A DNA stretch of 64,000 nt from Candidatus Lutibacillus vidarii (GTDB taxonomy: Bacteria; Actinomycetota; Actinomycetes; Actinomycetales; Dermatophilaceae), in NCBI GenBank assembly GCA_016717165.1, contig JADKGA010000004.1:469220-533219 (forward strand), written 5' to 3'. The notes beneath the pieces are model-generated. The model searched no databases and was not told the DNA's origin. It saw nothing but the letters and a program-made list of their open reading frames with translations. Positions 1 through 7,689 of the stretch are shown here, in pieces (positions within the stretch are counted from its first letter, which is position 1; each line of letters starts with the position of its first letter). The position numbers were made by a program, and so were the translations under genes.

Positions 1-50
1 TTGGTCTGCGCCCGGGCCGCGGTCTCCGCGGTTGTGCTGTGGCAGCGGTG

Positions 51-79
51 GGAGGGCGCGAGCTCGGGGCGCGCCCTCC
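51..79. terminator. GC-rich hairpin, possible terminator
   Basis: A perfect 10-bp inverted repeat (GGAGGGCGCG at 51-60, its complement at 70-79) with a 9-base loop. It may be the terminator of a gene lying left of the window. No T-run follows, so termination is inferred from the stem alone. The rest of 1-295 holds no gene I can support. Confidence 0.4.
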
Positions 80-295
80 GTCACCGTTCTTCCGGTTGCG
101 GGTGGAGGGGGTCGTCGGCAGGCGCGACGGGGTGGCGGCTGGCACTGGCGAGACGATAGGTCGGTTTGGTGGTGGCACCGCTGATGCCTCACACTAGGAC
201 GGCACGTATGACGCTGTGCTTCGGTGTGTTCGTCGTGGTCGGCCCGGGTGGCCGGTCTTCGGGCGGGCGGCGCGGTATGGCGGCCTAGGTGTGAC

Positions 296-378
296 GCGCA
301 AGTGGCGGAATGGCAGACGCGCACGGTTCAGGTCCGTGTGCCCGGAAGGGCGTGGGGGTTCAACTCCCCCCTTGCGCA
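296..378 (+). tRNA. tRNA-Leu (CAG anticodon)
   Basis: An 83-base class II tRNA. The acceptor stem GCGCAAG (296-302) pairs with CTTGCGC (371-377), with A378 as discriminator. The anticodon stem CACGG/CCGTG encloses the loop TTCAGGT, giving anticodon CAG. A long variable arm is present, and the T arm is GGGGG-TTCAACT-CCCCC. CCA is not encoded. The mobile element starts directly at its 3' end, so the tRNA lies at the junction with foreign DNA, but the full mature sequence is intact. Confidence 0.96.
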
Positions 379-455
379 CGTTGGGGTAGTTCCCTGAACT
401 ACCCATTTCGGTTTCCCGAAACTCCCGGCCGGAATCGATCCGGCCGGGAGTTTCG
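379..455. repeat. Left end of the element: mutually exclusive hairpins plus a 16-bp-stem hairpin
   Basis: GGGTAGTTC and GAACTACCC form a 9-bp hairpin at about 384-404, followed by a 16-bp perfect inverted repeat at 417-432/440-455 with loop AATCGAT. The same block occurs at about 11345-11445, 14671-14785 and 24005-24110. In those copies an extra upstream arm (GGGAACTACCC) can pair with the middle arm instead. The stems end in T-rich sequence and lie downstream of the transposase gene, so they may terminate transcription from either side as well as marking the element end. Confidence 0.65.
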
Positions 456-597
456 TCGTTGTGGGGGTGGTGCCGACAGCCTGCGTCTCCGCCGACACCC
501 ATTTCGTATGCCGCGGGGCCCATTTCGTCGTCCCGTGGCTGTTTTCGGGCAGGCTCGCGCCGACGTCGCGCTGGGTGAGTGGCCCGTGCCGGGACGG

Positions 598-2229
598 TCA
601 GTCGGTGTGGCGCTTGCGCCGGCCGCGGGTGCGGGTCGCTTTCTCCAGGGGCCGGTCGTCGACTGGCTCGCCGAGGTGGACCTGCCAGGGTTCGGGCAGG
701 CCGCGTCTGGTGTGCCAGGCGTGCAGGCTGACGAGGTTGTGCCCGATGAGCGTGATCGCCATGAGCAGGCCGGTCGCCACCAGCCCGTTCATCCGGAAGA
801 ACCCCCGGTTGAGGTTGAGGGACTGGTATCGGACGGCTCCGAAGAAGCCCTCGATGCGGCTTCGTCGGTTGTAGGACTTCGCCCAGCGCGTGCTCTGCCA
901 GGGAAGGGGTTGCCGGTCGCGCTCGTGCTCGGTGTCCTTGACGGTGACGGTCTTGCCGCATCCGCACGGCTGGCTCGTGACGCAGGTGGTGGTGGGGATC
1001 GTGTGCGGCTCACGCATCGATGCCGGGGTGTTGGGGCAGCGCAATCGGAAGGGATGCCCATCGACGGCTGGTCCGCGGAAGCGTTGGGTTCCGCGCTTGT
1101 CATCGCGGGCGTCGTGGACGACGAAGCGGTAGGGCTCGCGCGCGTCGAACACGTCCCGCAGGTGAGCCTTCTCAGCCTCGGTCATCTGGAGCGTGGGTGG
1201 CTCGAGCTCCCGGAGGCGTTCGGGGATGCTCGCGGTGTAGAGGTGCCCGTCGAGCCAGATCGTGCCGGGGATCGGTCCGAGTCGCTGACCGCGCTGGGTC
1301 TTGTGCAGGTCCATCGTGATCTGGACCTGCCGGTCGCGGAGTGGGCCGGCGAGCTTCTCGCCCTTGGCTGTGGTGTATCCGCGGTCCAGCAGGCCTTCTC
1401 GAATGTCTGGTAGGCAGTCGAAGATGCCGAGCACGGCCGATGTCCGATCGCGGACGCCCGGGCGCAGCGCAAGACCTGCGGCCAGCTGGGGAAGCGGTGC
1501 TTCGCCGACGCCCGGGACGTAGGTGGCGACGTGGGCCTCGTAGCCGAGGAACAGCTCAGTTGGGCGACGATCGGTTGCGGTTCGGTGGCCCCACCGGGCG
1601 TCACGGTCGGCCGACCAGAAAGCACGGCCCTGGGAGTCCACACGCTTCCGGTGCGGGCGGGTGTGGCTCTCGACGTCGGTGCCATCGATCGCCACGGCGG
1701 TGCCGCGCTCGTACCTCGGGGGAAGGCTGGTTTGGACGAGCTGCGTCAGGAACTCCTCCAGGGTCAGGGGGAGGTAGGGGCAGTCCTCTGGGCAGGGAGC
1801 GACCTCGCCGGTGTTCTGACCAACCTGGAGCTCATGGTCGTGGTCGATCAGGGTGCCCGATGAGACGACCCGCAGGACAGCCCGCCAGCTGGAGCGGATG
1901 CGCTTGTACTTGGGGGTGACGCCGATGGGGAAGCCCAGAGACTCGAGCTGAGCCGGAGTGAGCTGGTGGAGTGTTCGCCTGAGTCCGGCCATGGTCATCG
2001 TGTGGGGCTGCCCGGAGGCATGGAGGACGAATCCGGCGATGACGGCGTCGAGTGGGATGAGGCGTGGCCGTCCGGTCCTCCGCTCCGCTGCGGCCGCGAT
2101 CTGGGTGACGATGTCGCTGTCGGCAACGGCGCGGGCGCGGTTGATCTGCTGCTCGATCATCATCGGGTTGGCCGGTGTCGCATCCTGACTCACCCCCATT
2201 CGCACCATGGGCCTGCGCCGGCGCGTCAT
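598..2229 (-). CDS. DDE-type transposase-like protein
   Basis: A protein of 543 residues, starting at the ATG at 2229, which overlaps the stop of the upstream recombinase-like gene as ATGA. That indicates translational coupling and sets the start. A DDE triad is readable: D in VAIDGTDVE, D in LLDRGYTT and E in RIEGFFGAVR. A Cys-rich segment (CVTSQPCGCGK) lies before the last motif. The C-terminus ends in a basic tail. The family is probably an RNase H-fold transposase, but I cannot give an IS family name. Its 3' third is repeated, diverged, at about 11580-11775 and 24245-24555, which shows that the gene travels with the element. Confidence 0.75.
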   Translation of the reverse strand: MTRRRRPMVRMGVSQDATPANPMMIEQQINRARAVADSDIVTQIAAAAERRTGRPRLIPLDAVIAGFVLHASGQPHTMTMAGLRRTLHQLTPAQLESLGFPIGVTPKYKRIRSSWRAVLRVVSSGTLIDHDHELQVGQNTGEVAPCPEDCPYLPLTLEEFLTQLVQTSLPPRYERGTAVAIDGTDVESHTRPHRKRVDSQGRAFWSADRDARWGHRTATDRRPTELFLGYEAHVATYVPGVGEAPLPQLAAGLALRPGVRDRTSAVLGIFDCLPDIREGLLDRGYTTAKGEKLAGPLRDRQVQITMDLHKTQRGQRLGPIPGTIWLDGHLYTASIPERLRELEPPTLQMTEAEKAHLRDVFDAREPYRFVVHDARDDKRGTQRFRGPAVDGHPFRLRCPNTPASMREPHTIPTTTCVTSQPCGCGKTVTVKDTEHERDRQPLPWQSTRWAKSYNRRSRIEGFFGAVRYQSLNLNRGFFRMNGLVATGLLMAITLIGHNLVSLHAWHTRRGLPEPWQVHLGEPVDDRPLEKATRTRGRRKRHTD

Positions 2230-3191
2230 TTGCGGACGGCCTTGGGAAGGAGCTCGCTCCACGCGGTGGAAGGCGCGAACGGTGCGAGGTAGCCGAGCAT
2301 CTTCCAGGACGTGACCCCGGCGAGTTGCATGATGTCGTTGAGCGGCACGCCGGCGCGTAGGTGAGCCAGCGCCCACGTGGCGCGCAGCCGGTGGGTGCGC
2401 AGTGGTGGACAGTCCGCTGGGAGCTCGGCGCGTTGCAGCAGATGCGACAGCCGAGACCGATCCCACTGTGGGGCAACGAATCCGAGGATCGTCGAACCCG
2501 GGTCGGTGGCCGCGATCTGGTTGATGACCTCATCGTGCGGGGCGGTCACCGGGACTGTTCGGGCGTGCTCTCCGGGGATGCGCACGCACACGTAGCCCTC
2601 GTCGACGACGACGTCATGGGTCGTCAATGCCCATGCCTCGTTCGGGTAGACCCCCACTCCCAAGCCGAGTGCCAGCAGAGCCTGCAGTCGGCGCGCCTGG
2701 ACGGACGTGCGCTGTTGCCGGCTCACCTCGAGCAGGCGTGCGACCTCGTCGTCGGTGTAGGGCACGATCGAGTAGCCGCCCCGCATCCGTGGCGGCTCGG
2801 GCTCCCACGGGGCCTTGCGGGTCAGGGAGCGACTGAAACGACGCAGGTCGGCCCGCCGGGTCGCGCGCGACGGTTCGCTCAGGTGGGCTGCGCCGACGGC
2901 GATGTAGCGGTCGATGACGTCGGGTGTGAAGATCCGTTCCCGATCCAGGGGCAGACCGTCACGGTGGGCCCAGGAGACGACCTGCGACAACGTGCGCATC
3001 ACCTCGACCGCCCGGCGGTCGTCCTTGGGGTGCAAGTCGTGCGCCAAGTCGCGGGTGAAGCTGGCGATCGGCTCCCAATCCTCGGGGCGCAGGGCCTTCG
3101 GGACATACGAGTCGACGCTGCGACGCGCCACGTCGCCGGCGTGGTTGACGCAACGAGTTCTGGAAGTGCAGTCTGGGCATGCTGCAGACAT
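2226..3191 (-). CDS. Tyrosine-recombinase-fold protein with a degenerate active site
   Basis: 321 residues. The N-terminus has a CxxC-type motif (CPDCTSRTRC), then a core-binding-like helical domain and a catalytic-like C-terminal domain. The HxxR motif (THRLRATW) and a candidate nucleophile Tyr (KMLGYL) are present. At the place where the first Arg is normally found (GLRxxE) the sequence reads GVYPNE, and the third-box His is replaced (LAGVTSW). It may therefore be a DNA-binding helper rather than an active integrase. It is coupled to the transposase gene through ATGA and probably shares a transcript with the small gene at 3323-3556. A decayed integrase is the alternative. Confidence 0.75.
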   Translation of the reverse strand: MSAACPDCTSRTRCVNHAGDVARRSVDSYVPKALRPEDWEPIASFTRDLAHDLHPKDDRRAVEVMRTLSQVVSWAHRDGLPLDRERIFTPDVIDRYIAVGAAHLSEPSRATRRADLRRFSRSLTRKAPWEPEPPRMRGGYSIVPYTDDEVARLLEVSRQQRTSVQARRLQALLALGLGVGVYPNEAWALTTHDVVVDEGYVCVRIPGEHARTVPVTAPHDEVINQIAATDPGSTILGFVAPQWDRSRLSHLLQRAELPADCPPLRTHRLRATWALAHLRAGVPLNDIMQLAGVTSWKMLGYLAPFAPSTAWSELLPKAVRK

Positions 3192-3322
3192 AGAAGTACC
3201 CCCTCAGGGTGCTTGTGCAAACGAGTGAAGTCAGCGGGCTCGTGACCCGCTGTGGCGAAGCGACGAGGTCCGGAGTTCCCGCTCCGGGCCTTTCGCATGT
3301 CGGCGCCCCGCACCGAGCAGCG

Positions 3323-3556
3323 TCAGGCCATGGCGTCCCCACGGGCGTCGTCGAGGGCCTTGGCGAGAAGGTCAGAAGCCGTGCGGCTCACAGGCTGATG
3401 GGCGTCTCGGGCCCGCGAAAAGAGATCGGCGGCGACGCTGGCCGGCATACGGATTTCGACCCGAACGAGCTCGTCGGGCCTGTAGGTTCGGTCACCACTC
3501 GAAGGGCGACCGGCGCGCGCGGCATCGACTCGTATGTGCCGAGATGTGGCGTCCAT
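3323..3556 (-). CDS. Small ribbon-helix-helix-like protein of the element
   Basis: 77 residues from the ATG at 3556, chosen because GGAGG stands 4 bases upstream. The segment DELVRVEIRMPASVAADLFSR looks like the beta strand and first helix of a ribbon-helix-helix fold, followed by a helical tail. It is first in the leftward gene set, ahead of the recombinase-like gene. A repressor or DNA-end-binding role is inferred. A truncated homologue with the same ribosome binding site lies at 14840-14974 in a deletion derivative. Confidence 0.6.
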   Translation of the reverse strand: MDATSRHIRVDAARAGRPSSGDRTYRPDELVRVEIRMPASVAADLFSRARDAHQPVSRTASDLLAKALDDARGDAMA

Positions 3557-3787
3557 GGATCCTCCAGCCGCAGTCCTGATCTGTTCACCATGACGGTGCG
3601 CTTCTCGGTGCGGCTGGTCAGACCACTGCTTGGCTTGCATAAGCGGACGCCACGGGCAAGAGGGCCCAGAGGCTCGCCCCCGCACTGGGTACGGGCAGCT
3701 GCGTCGAGGTTACCGCCGTCCCGCCTCGTTCCGGAATGCGAATCGCCGACGACGAAGTGGCCCGCCGTCTAGACTGATTCGCGAGCC

Positions 3788-3852
3788 CACCCTTGCGAGG
3801 GATCGGGAAGTGAGGCTCGGGATCTCCTGCCGGACGACAGGGCCCGAGCCTC
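3788..3852. repeat. Right-end structured repeat of the element
   Basis: A short CCCT-TGCG-AGGG hairpin (about 3790-3801) precedes a strong hairpin at 3812-3852: outer stem GAGGCTCGGG/CCCGAGCCTC, internal loop ATCT/G, inner stem CCTG/CAGG, terminal loop CCGGACGA. The copy at 15200-15265 matches. The copy at 11825-11857 keeps the loop and internal loop but has compensatory stem changes (CCCG/CGGG and CTGGG/CCCAG). The structure is therefore what is preserved. It lies upstream of the element's first gene. Confidence 0.75.
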
Positions 3853-3889
3853 GCGCATACGGCCAACCCCTACCGATCAGGGAGTGGAG

Positions 3890-4228
3890 ATGCGCTGGTA
3901 CACGCGTCGTCTTGAGGATGGACGTGTCGACGGCCCCGACTGGGGACCGTCGACCGAGTACATCGAGGTTGCAGATGACGGCTGGGCCACCCGACAAGTC
4001 GAGATCTTCGACAGCGGTCAGAGCCTGAAGTACGACCGCGCCCACTGGATCGACTACCACGGCGAGCTCTTCGATCTCCCGCTCCCTGACGGTCGCGTCG
4101 CCGGTTCCCGTTGTGCTGCCGACGAATTCACCCGCGCGTGGACGAGCGTGCCGGATCCCAGCTCGTGGGAGCGGGCCCTGAGCGGTATCGGCCCTCGCCC
4201 CCTTGACCCGGCCGCGCCCGCATCGTGA
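3890..4228 (+). CDS. DUF6881-like small protein
   Basis: 112 residues starting at the ATG at 3890, behind a purine-rich GGGAGTGGAG; a GTG six bases upstream is possible. The pattern (MRWYTRRLEDG ... YIEVADDGWATRQVEIFDSGQSLKY) resembles DUF6881 proteins, which have no established function and often sit as orphan genes in polymorphic-toxin or immunity settings. It is the first gene after the mobile element's right end. No partner toxin is visible next to it. Confidence 0.6.
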   Translation: MRWYTRRLEDGRVDGPDWGPSTEYIEVADDGWATRQVEIFDSGQSLKYDRAHWIDYHGELFDLPLPDGRVAGSRCAADEFTRAWTSVPDPSSWERALSGIGPRPLDPAAPAS

Positions 4229-4640
4229 AGCACTGGCTGCAGGCGCGCCCGGTGTCAGCGCGCTGGAGGAAGTGGCAGGGGTGGTCCTGTGACGCACAAT
4301 TCAGGAGGTGCGAGAGGGCATCCCGTCTGCCGCTCGAGGGGCCGCTGCGGCTGACCGCTGACGGGAGTGCTTGGCCGACCTTGGACGTCACCAGGGACCC
4401 TAGGCTTCAACGAGCGGGAGTGCCGCTATCGGGGGAGGAGCGACGCGGTTGCAAGCATGTCATTCGCGGCGAAGTGAAGCGGGTCCGGGGCCCCGCTGCA
4501 ACTGCGGGTCGTGATCTGGCGGACCGACCTCGAGGTAAGCCTGCGACGACCGACTTGATTTTGGGACAGAGATTGCGCAGTCACTGAGCGTGTTGTGCTC
4601 ATGCATCGCGCGCATGTGGTTCACTTTGGTCATGTTCTCT
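4229..4640. other. Non-coding or unassigned stretch
   Basis: I see no convincing gene here. Open frames exist on both strands but have no recognisable motifs or ribosome binding site. An AT-richer patch just before 4641 may hold the promoter of the next operon. Confidence 0.4.
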
Positions 4641-5393
4641 ATGACAAGGGCTGCCGAGGCGGCCCTAGAGGGGGCCGTCGACGCGGTCACGGCCTGCGAC
4701 CTGAACGAGCGTCTGCACAGTTTGATCACCGAAACGTGGCAGGCGAACCTCGGCCGATACGAGCCCGACGAACTCGGCGACGACCCCCAGACGCTGGGCA
4801 ACACCTGCGCCCGGAACATAGCCAACCGGGCCGAGGGGCTGGTCCTAGGCAACCGGGAGCGTGATGTCGAGCCGTGGGACATCGTCGGTCTGAGCGCGGC
4901 ACGCCCACACGGGGCCTTGCGGCTCGACTACGCTGCCAGGCACTTTCACATCATGAAGGCACCCATGCGCTACGGGCGACGACCTCAATGGGAGAAGTTC
5001 GACCCCTGGACCCACTCGAGCGAAGTCCGTGAGGACGCCGCCCGCGCCAACACCATGGCGCTGCACGGCTACCGCACGGCCGCACCGGGCCAAGACGCAC
5101 TGCCCGTCTCGACGCTGCCGTTCGCCTTCGCCGCCCAAGAGGTCCACGTGCCGCACTTTGTCTTCGTGTGGGCCGCGGACATCGACTCCCCCGGGACGTC
5201 CGGCTGGCTGGGTGTTCCTGCGCTCGGCGAGCAGTCGTTCGCCGCCGTGCACCCGCTGTGGTCCGACCCGGACGACTACGTTCCCGGTGGTATGCGTCGA
5301 CGAGGGCCGACCGGGCCGAGCTACGACGAGCTCGCCACGAATGCACCCGCGCTGACGCTCAAGCCGCGCCCCGCACACGAGGGCCAAGCGTGA
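4641..5393 (+). CDS. Unknown protein paired with the ImmA/IrrE regulator
   Basis: About 250 residues; the ATG at 4641 is preferred, with ATG 4632 as alternative. I do not recognise the family. The protein is soluble, with no signal peptide or membrane segment; the middle (LRLDYAARHFHIMKAP) and the end (LGVPALGEQSFAAVHPLWSD) look like a folded alpha/beta domain. Its stop overlaps the GTG start of the HTH-metalloprotease gene as GTGA, so the two are translated together. By analogy with other genes coupled to XRE-ImmA/IrrE regulators, it could be the effector or toxin kept in check by the partner; this is inference. Confidence 0.7.
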   Translation: MTRAAEAALEGAVDAVTACDLNERLHSLITETWQANLGRYEPDELGDDPQTLGNTCARNIANRAEGLVLGNRERDVEPWDIVGLSAARPHGALRLDYAARHFHIMKAPMRYGRRPQWEKFDPWTHSSEVREDAARANTMALHGYRTAAPGQDALPVSTLPFAFAAQEVHVPHFVFVWAADIDSPGTSGWLGVPALGEQSFAAVHPLWSDPDDYVPGGMRRRGPTGPSYDELATNAPALTLKPRPAHEGQA

Positions 5394-6487
5394 ACCCGGC
5401 TCGCCCCCACAGCGTCAGCGCCTCCGACTTCGACGGGACCCGGCTGACTGTGGCTCGCCGCCTGCAGGGCCTCACGAAGGCGGAGCTGGCTCGCTCGCTG
5501 CATGTAACCCCGACCGCGATCGCTCAGTACGAGAAGGGGTCTCGGCCGACACAGGCGACCTTGGCACAGATTTGCCTAACCCTCGGGATGCCCCGCGACT
5601 TCTTCGGTGCCGGCGCCACCCCCGAGCTGCTGCCCGCCTCGTCCGCGCACTTCCGTTCGCTGCGCTCGACGACATCGAAAGCGCGCGAGCAGGTGCTCGC
5701 CTACGGCGAACTGTCCCTGCAGCTCGTCGACCTCATCGCCGACTACATCGACTTTCCCCCGGTCGACCTGCCCGATCTCGACCTGCCTGAGCAGCTGACC
5801 GCTGAGGCCATCGAAGACGCCGCCAGTCAGTTGCGTGCCCACTGGGGTCTCGAGCCGGGGCCCGTGCCGTCCATTGTGCAACTGCTGGAGGCACACGGGG
5901 TCATCGTTCTGCGCCTGCCTGGGCGAGCGGACCCGAGGGTCGACGCCCTGTCCACCTGGGCGGGGAAGCGCCCTCTGGTTTTCCTGAGCAGGAGCAAAGA
6001 GGACAAGGCCCGGAGCCGGTTCGACGGCGCGCACGAGCTCGGCCACCTCCTTCTTCATCCCGACACCGAACCGGGGTCCAAACTGGTGGAGTCGGAAGCG
6101 AACGCCTTCGCCTCGGAACTGCTCATGCCGCGAGAGCAGATTCTTGAGCAGCTGCCCAGACGCATCGATTGGCAGGCCTTTCACGACCTCAAGAAGCATT
6201 GGGGCGTCAGCCTTCGCGCCCTTGTGTACCGTGCGCACCGGCTCGGACACCTGTCCGACGCCTCCTACCGCCGCGCGAACCAGCAGCTCGCCTCATGGGG
6301 GCTGCCCGAACCAGGGTCGCTGGGTCCGGCGGAGTCTCCGCAACTGCTGGGGCGAGCCCGACAATTGCTCATCGACAACGGCGTCGACTTCGAGGCCGTT
6401 CTCGCGCAGGGGCGGCTCGCCGTGGAAGTCATCGAAGAGGTCATTTCTGCCGGTGCCACAGACCGACTGCAGCTGCAGTTCGGGTGA
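5390..6487 (+). CDS. XRE HTH plus ImmA/IrrE metalloprotease protein
   Basis: 365 residues from the GTG at 5390, fixed by the GTGA overlap with the preceding stop. Residues of about 15-70 form an XRE-type helix-turn-helix (LTKAELARSLHVTPTAIAQY). A zinc-peptidase domain carries HELGHLLLHP at about residue 214, followed by the downstream Glu-rich stretch ESEANAFASELLMP. Such proteins bind their own promoter and cleave or inactivate a repressor or partner, and they occur in mobile elements and toxin-antitoxin-like systems. It likely regulates the coupled upstream gene, and perhaps the nuclease-helicase pair that follows 280 bases later. Confidence 0.88.
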   Translation: MNPARPHSVSASDFDGTRLTVARRLQGLTKAELARSLHVTPTAIAQYEKGSRPTQATLAQICLTLGMPRDFFGAGATPELLPASSAHFRSLRSTTSKAREQVLAYGELSLQLVDLIADYIDFPPVDLPDLDLPEQLTAEAIEDAASQLRAHWGLEPGPVPSIVQLLEAHGVIVLRLPGRADPRVDALSTWAGKRPLVFLSRSKEDKARSRFDGAHELGHLLLHPDTEPGSKLVESEANAFASELLMPREQILEQLPRRIDWQAFHDLKKHWGVSLRALVYRAHRLGHLSDASYRRANQQLASWGLPEPGSLGPAESPQLLGRARQLLIDNGVDFEAVLAQGRLAVEVIEEVISAGATDRLQLQFG

Positions 6488-6765
6488 CACGCCACGCCGG
6501 AGGCCGACAAGCAGCGCAGCCAAGTGCGTGGCCGCACCATGGTCGCCGCGAGCATTTCGCAGGCCCTCGCGACCCTGACCCCGGTCCGGTGGTCCGAACC
6601 TAGCTAGATCGAGACCCAAAGAGGCCGACAGGGGGTACAGCTCCTCGGCGGCCCGCTCACAGATGAGGTTGCACCCGTGTTGCAACAAACTATCCACTTG
6701 TCGATCAGCAGAGGCGGAGAGTGTCCTCGTGCTGCTGCATTCGGGTACCTACCTCGGGAGCAGCG

Positions 6766-7689
6766 TTGACGAACGCTAAAGCGCCCGCCGCGGGCCAGGC
6801 GTTCTCCACGCTTGCTGCTCTGTCCGCTTCGAAGTCTGAGGAATTCGCCGCTACTCATGAGCGGACCAAGATCTACGACTACCTACCCCGGACTTTTCAC
6901 GACGGCACCGCCGAACCGGGTAAGTGCGAATGGAGTTCGCACATCGGCGCTAGCCTCACCCCCGAGGAGGCGGGCGCGCTCGCCTGGGTTCTCATTGACA
7001 CGATAATGCAGGTCCGCTTCGGCCCCGCCACCGGTCTGTACGACACGTGGCGCGAGCACACCCTGGCGGCAACCAAGATCCCGTCGCCGGATAGGGAGAC
7101 CATCGCTTCGTTCATCGAGCCGGTCTTTGGGCTGCCGGACGAGCCAAAGAGCGAGGACCACCTGCACGGCCACGTCGGGGAGTGGCTCTGGCACCTGCTC
7201 ACCAAGGACAATGCAGCGGTCCGCGTACAGCCCGACCCGAAGGGCGTCGTCACCGACGCCGGCGCCGACGGGTTCTCGATCTACGAGAACCCCGCAGGCG
7301 CGCTGCGGTTCCGGCTCTGGGAGAGCAAGAAGTACACCGGCTCCGGATCGCTGTCGACCAGCCTCAACCAGGCGTATACGCAAATCGCGACCTCTGGCCA
7401 GCGTTACGTCGCCAAGATCGTCGGTACTTTTGCCGCGGGCTCCCACGATGCCGAGACGTTAGCCTTCATGGCCGGGGTGCCAGCCGCGTGGACCCAAGGC
7501 GAAGAGCCGGTCGGCGCCGGCGTGACGCTCGCGACGAACCGGCCGCTGCCTGGCAAGCCGTTCAAGAAGATGAGCAAAAAGCTGCCGCTCCTTAACAAGC
7601 CGGGGCAGCTACGCGGTCTGGCCACCAGCATCAGCTGCTACGACGAGCTGGCCAAGACGGTACGGAGGTACGCGTGGACCGCGCTCTAG
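6766..7689 (+). CDS. HamA-like nuclease subunit (DUF1837/PD-(D/E)XK type)
   Basis: About 307 residues if started at the TTG at 6766 behind GGGAG; a GTG at 6721 behind GGCGGAG would add 15 residues. GADGF and then FRLWESKKYTG give the D...ExK layout of a PD-(D/E)XK nuclease, as in HamA/AbpA (DUF1837). The 3' end overlaps the helicase gene by 16 bases. In Hachiman/AbpAB systems the nuclease is restrained by the helicase and degrades DNA on phage infection. Family assignment is from motif and gene order only. Confidence 0.65.
   Translation: MTNAKAPAAGQAFSTLAALSASKSEEFAATHERTKIYDYLPRTFHDGTAEPGKCEWSSHIGASLTPEEAGALAWVLIDTIMQVRFGPATGLYDTWREHTLAATKIPSPDRETIASFIEPVFGLPDEPKSEDHLHGHVGEWLWHLLTKDNAAVRVQPDPKGVVTDAGADGFSIYENPAGALRFRLWESKKYTGSGSLSTSLNQAYTQIATSGQRYVAKIVGTFAAGSHDAETLAFMAGVPAAWTQGEEPVGAGVTLATNRPLPGKPFKKMSKKLPLLNKPGQLRGLATSISCYDELAKTVRRYAWTAL

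Larger units (their letters stand above)
379..3852 (-). mobile_element. Full-length element: RHH protein, tyrosine-recombinase-like protein, DDE transposase
   Basis: The boundaries are inferred by comparing four related copies in the window. The left end begins right after the tRNA-Leu with a hairpin region (379-455). The right end carries a repeated hairpin (3788-3852) that recurs at 11798-11857 and 15200-15265. Three minus-strand genes fill it: a small ribbon-helix-helix-like gene, a tyrosine-recombinase-like gene, and a DDE transposase-like gene coupled to it by an ATGA overlap. Pairing a DDE enzyme with a recombinase-fold protein is not an arrangement I can match to a named IS family. I see no clear target duplication, so the exact ends remain uncertain. 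Confidence 0.7.

Noticed and set aside
310..1413. 367-codon frame starting within tRNA-Leu
   Set aside because: It runs through the tRNA and antisense to the transposase gene and has no protein-like features.
2226..3191. Prophage integrase with tRNA-Leu as attachment site
   Set aside because: The protein lacks the first catalytic Arg, is coupled to a DDE transposase gene, and no duplicate of the tRNA 3' end or phage genes are present.
4225..4587. 120-codon frame after the DUF6881-like gene
   Set aside because: It starts with a GTG overlapping the stop but has no motif, and the opposite strand is equally open; not supported as a gene.
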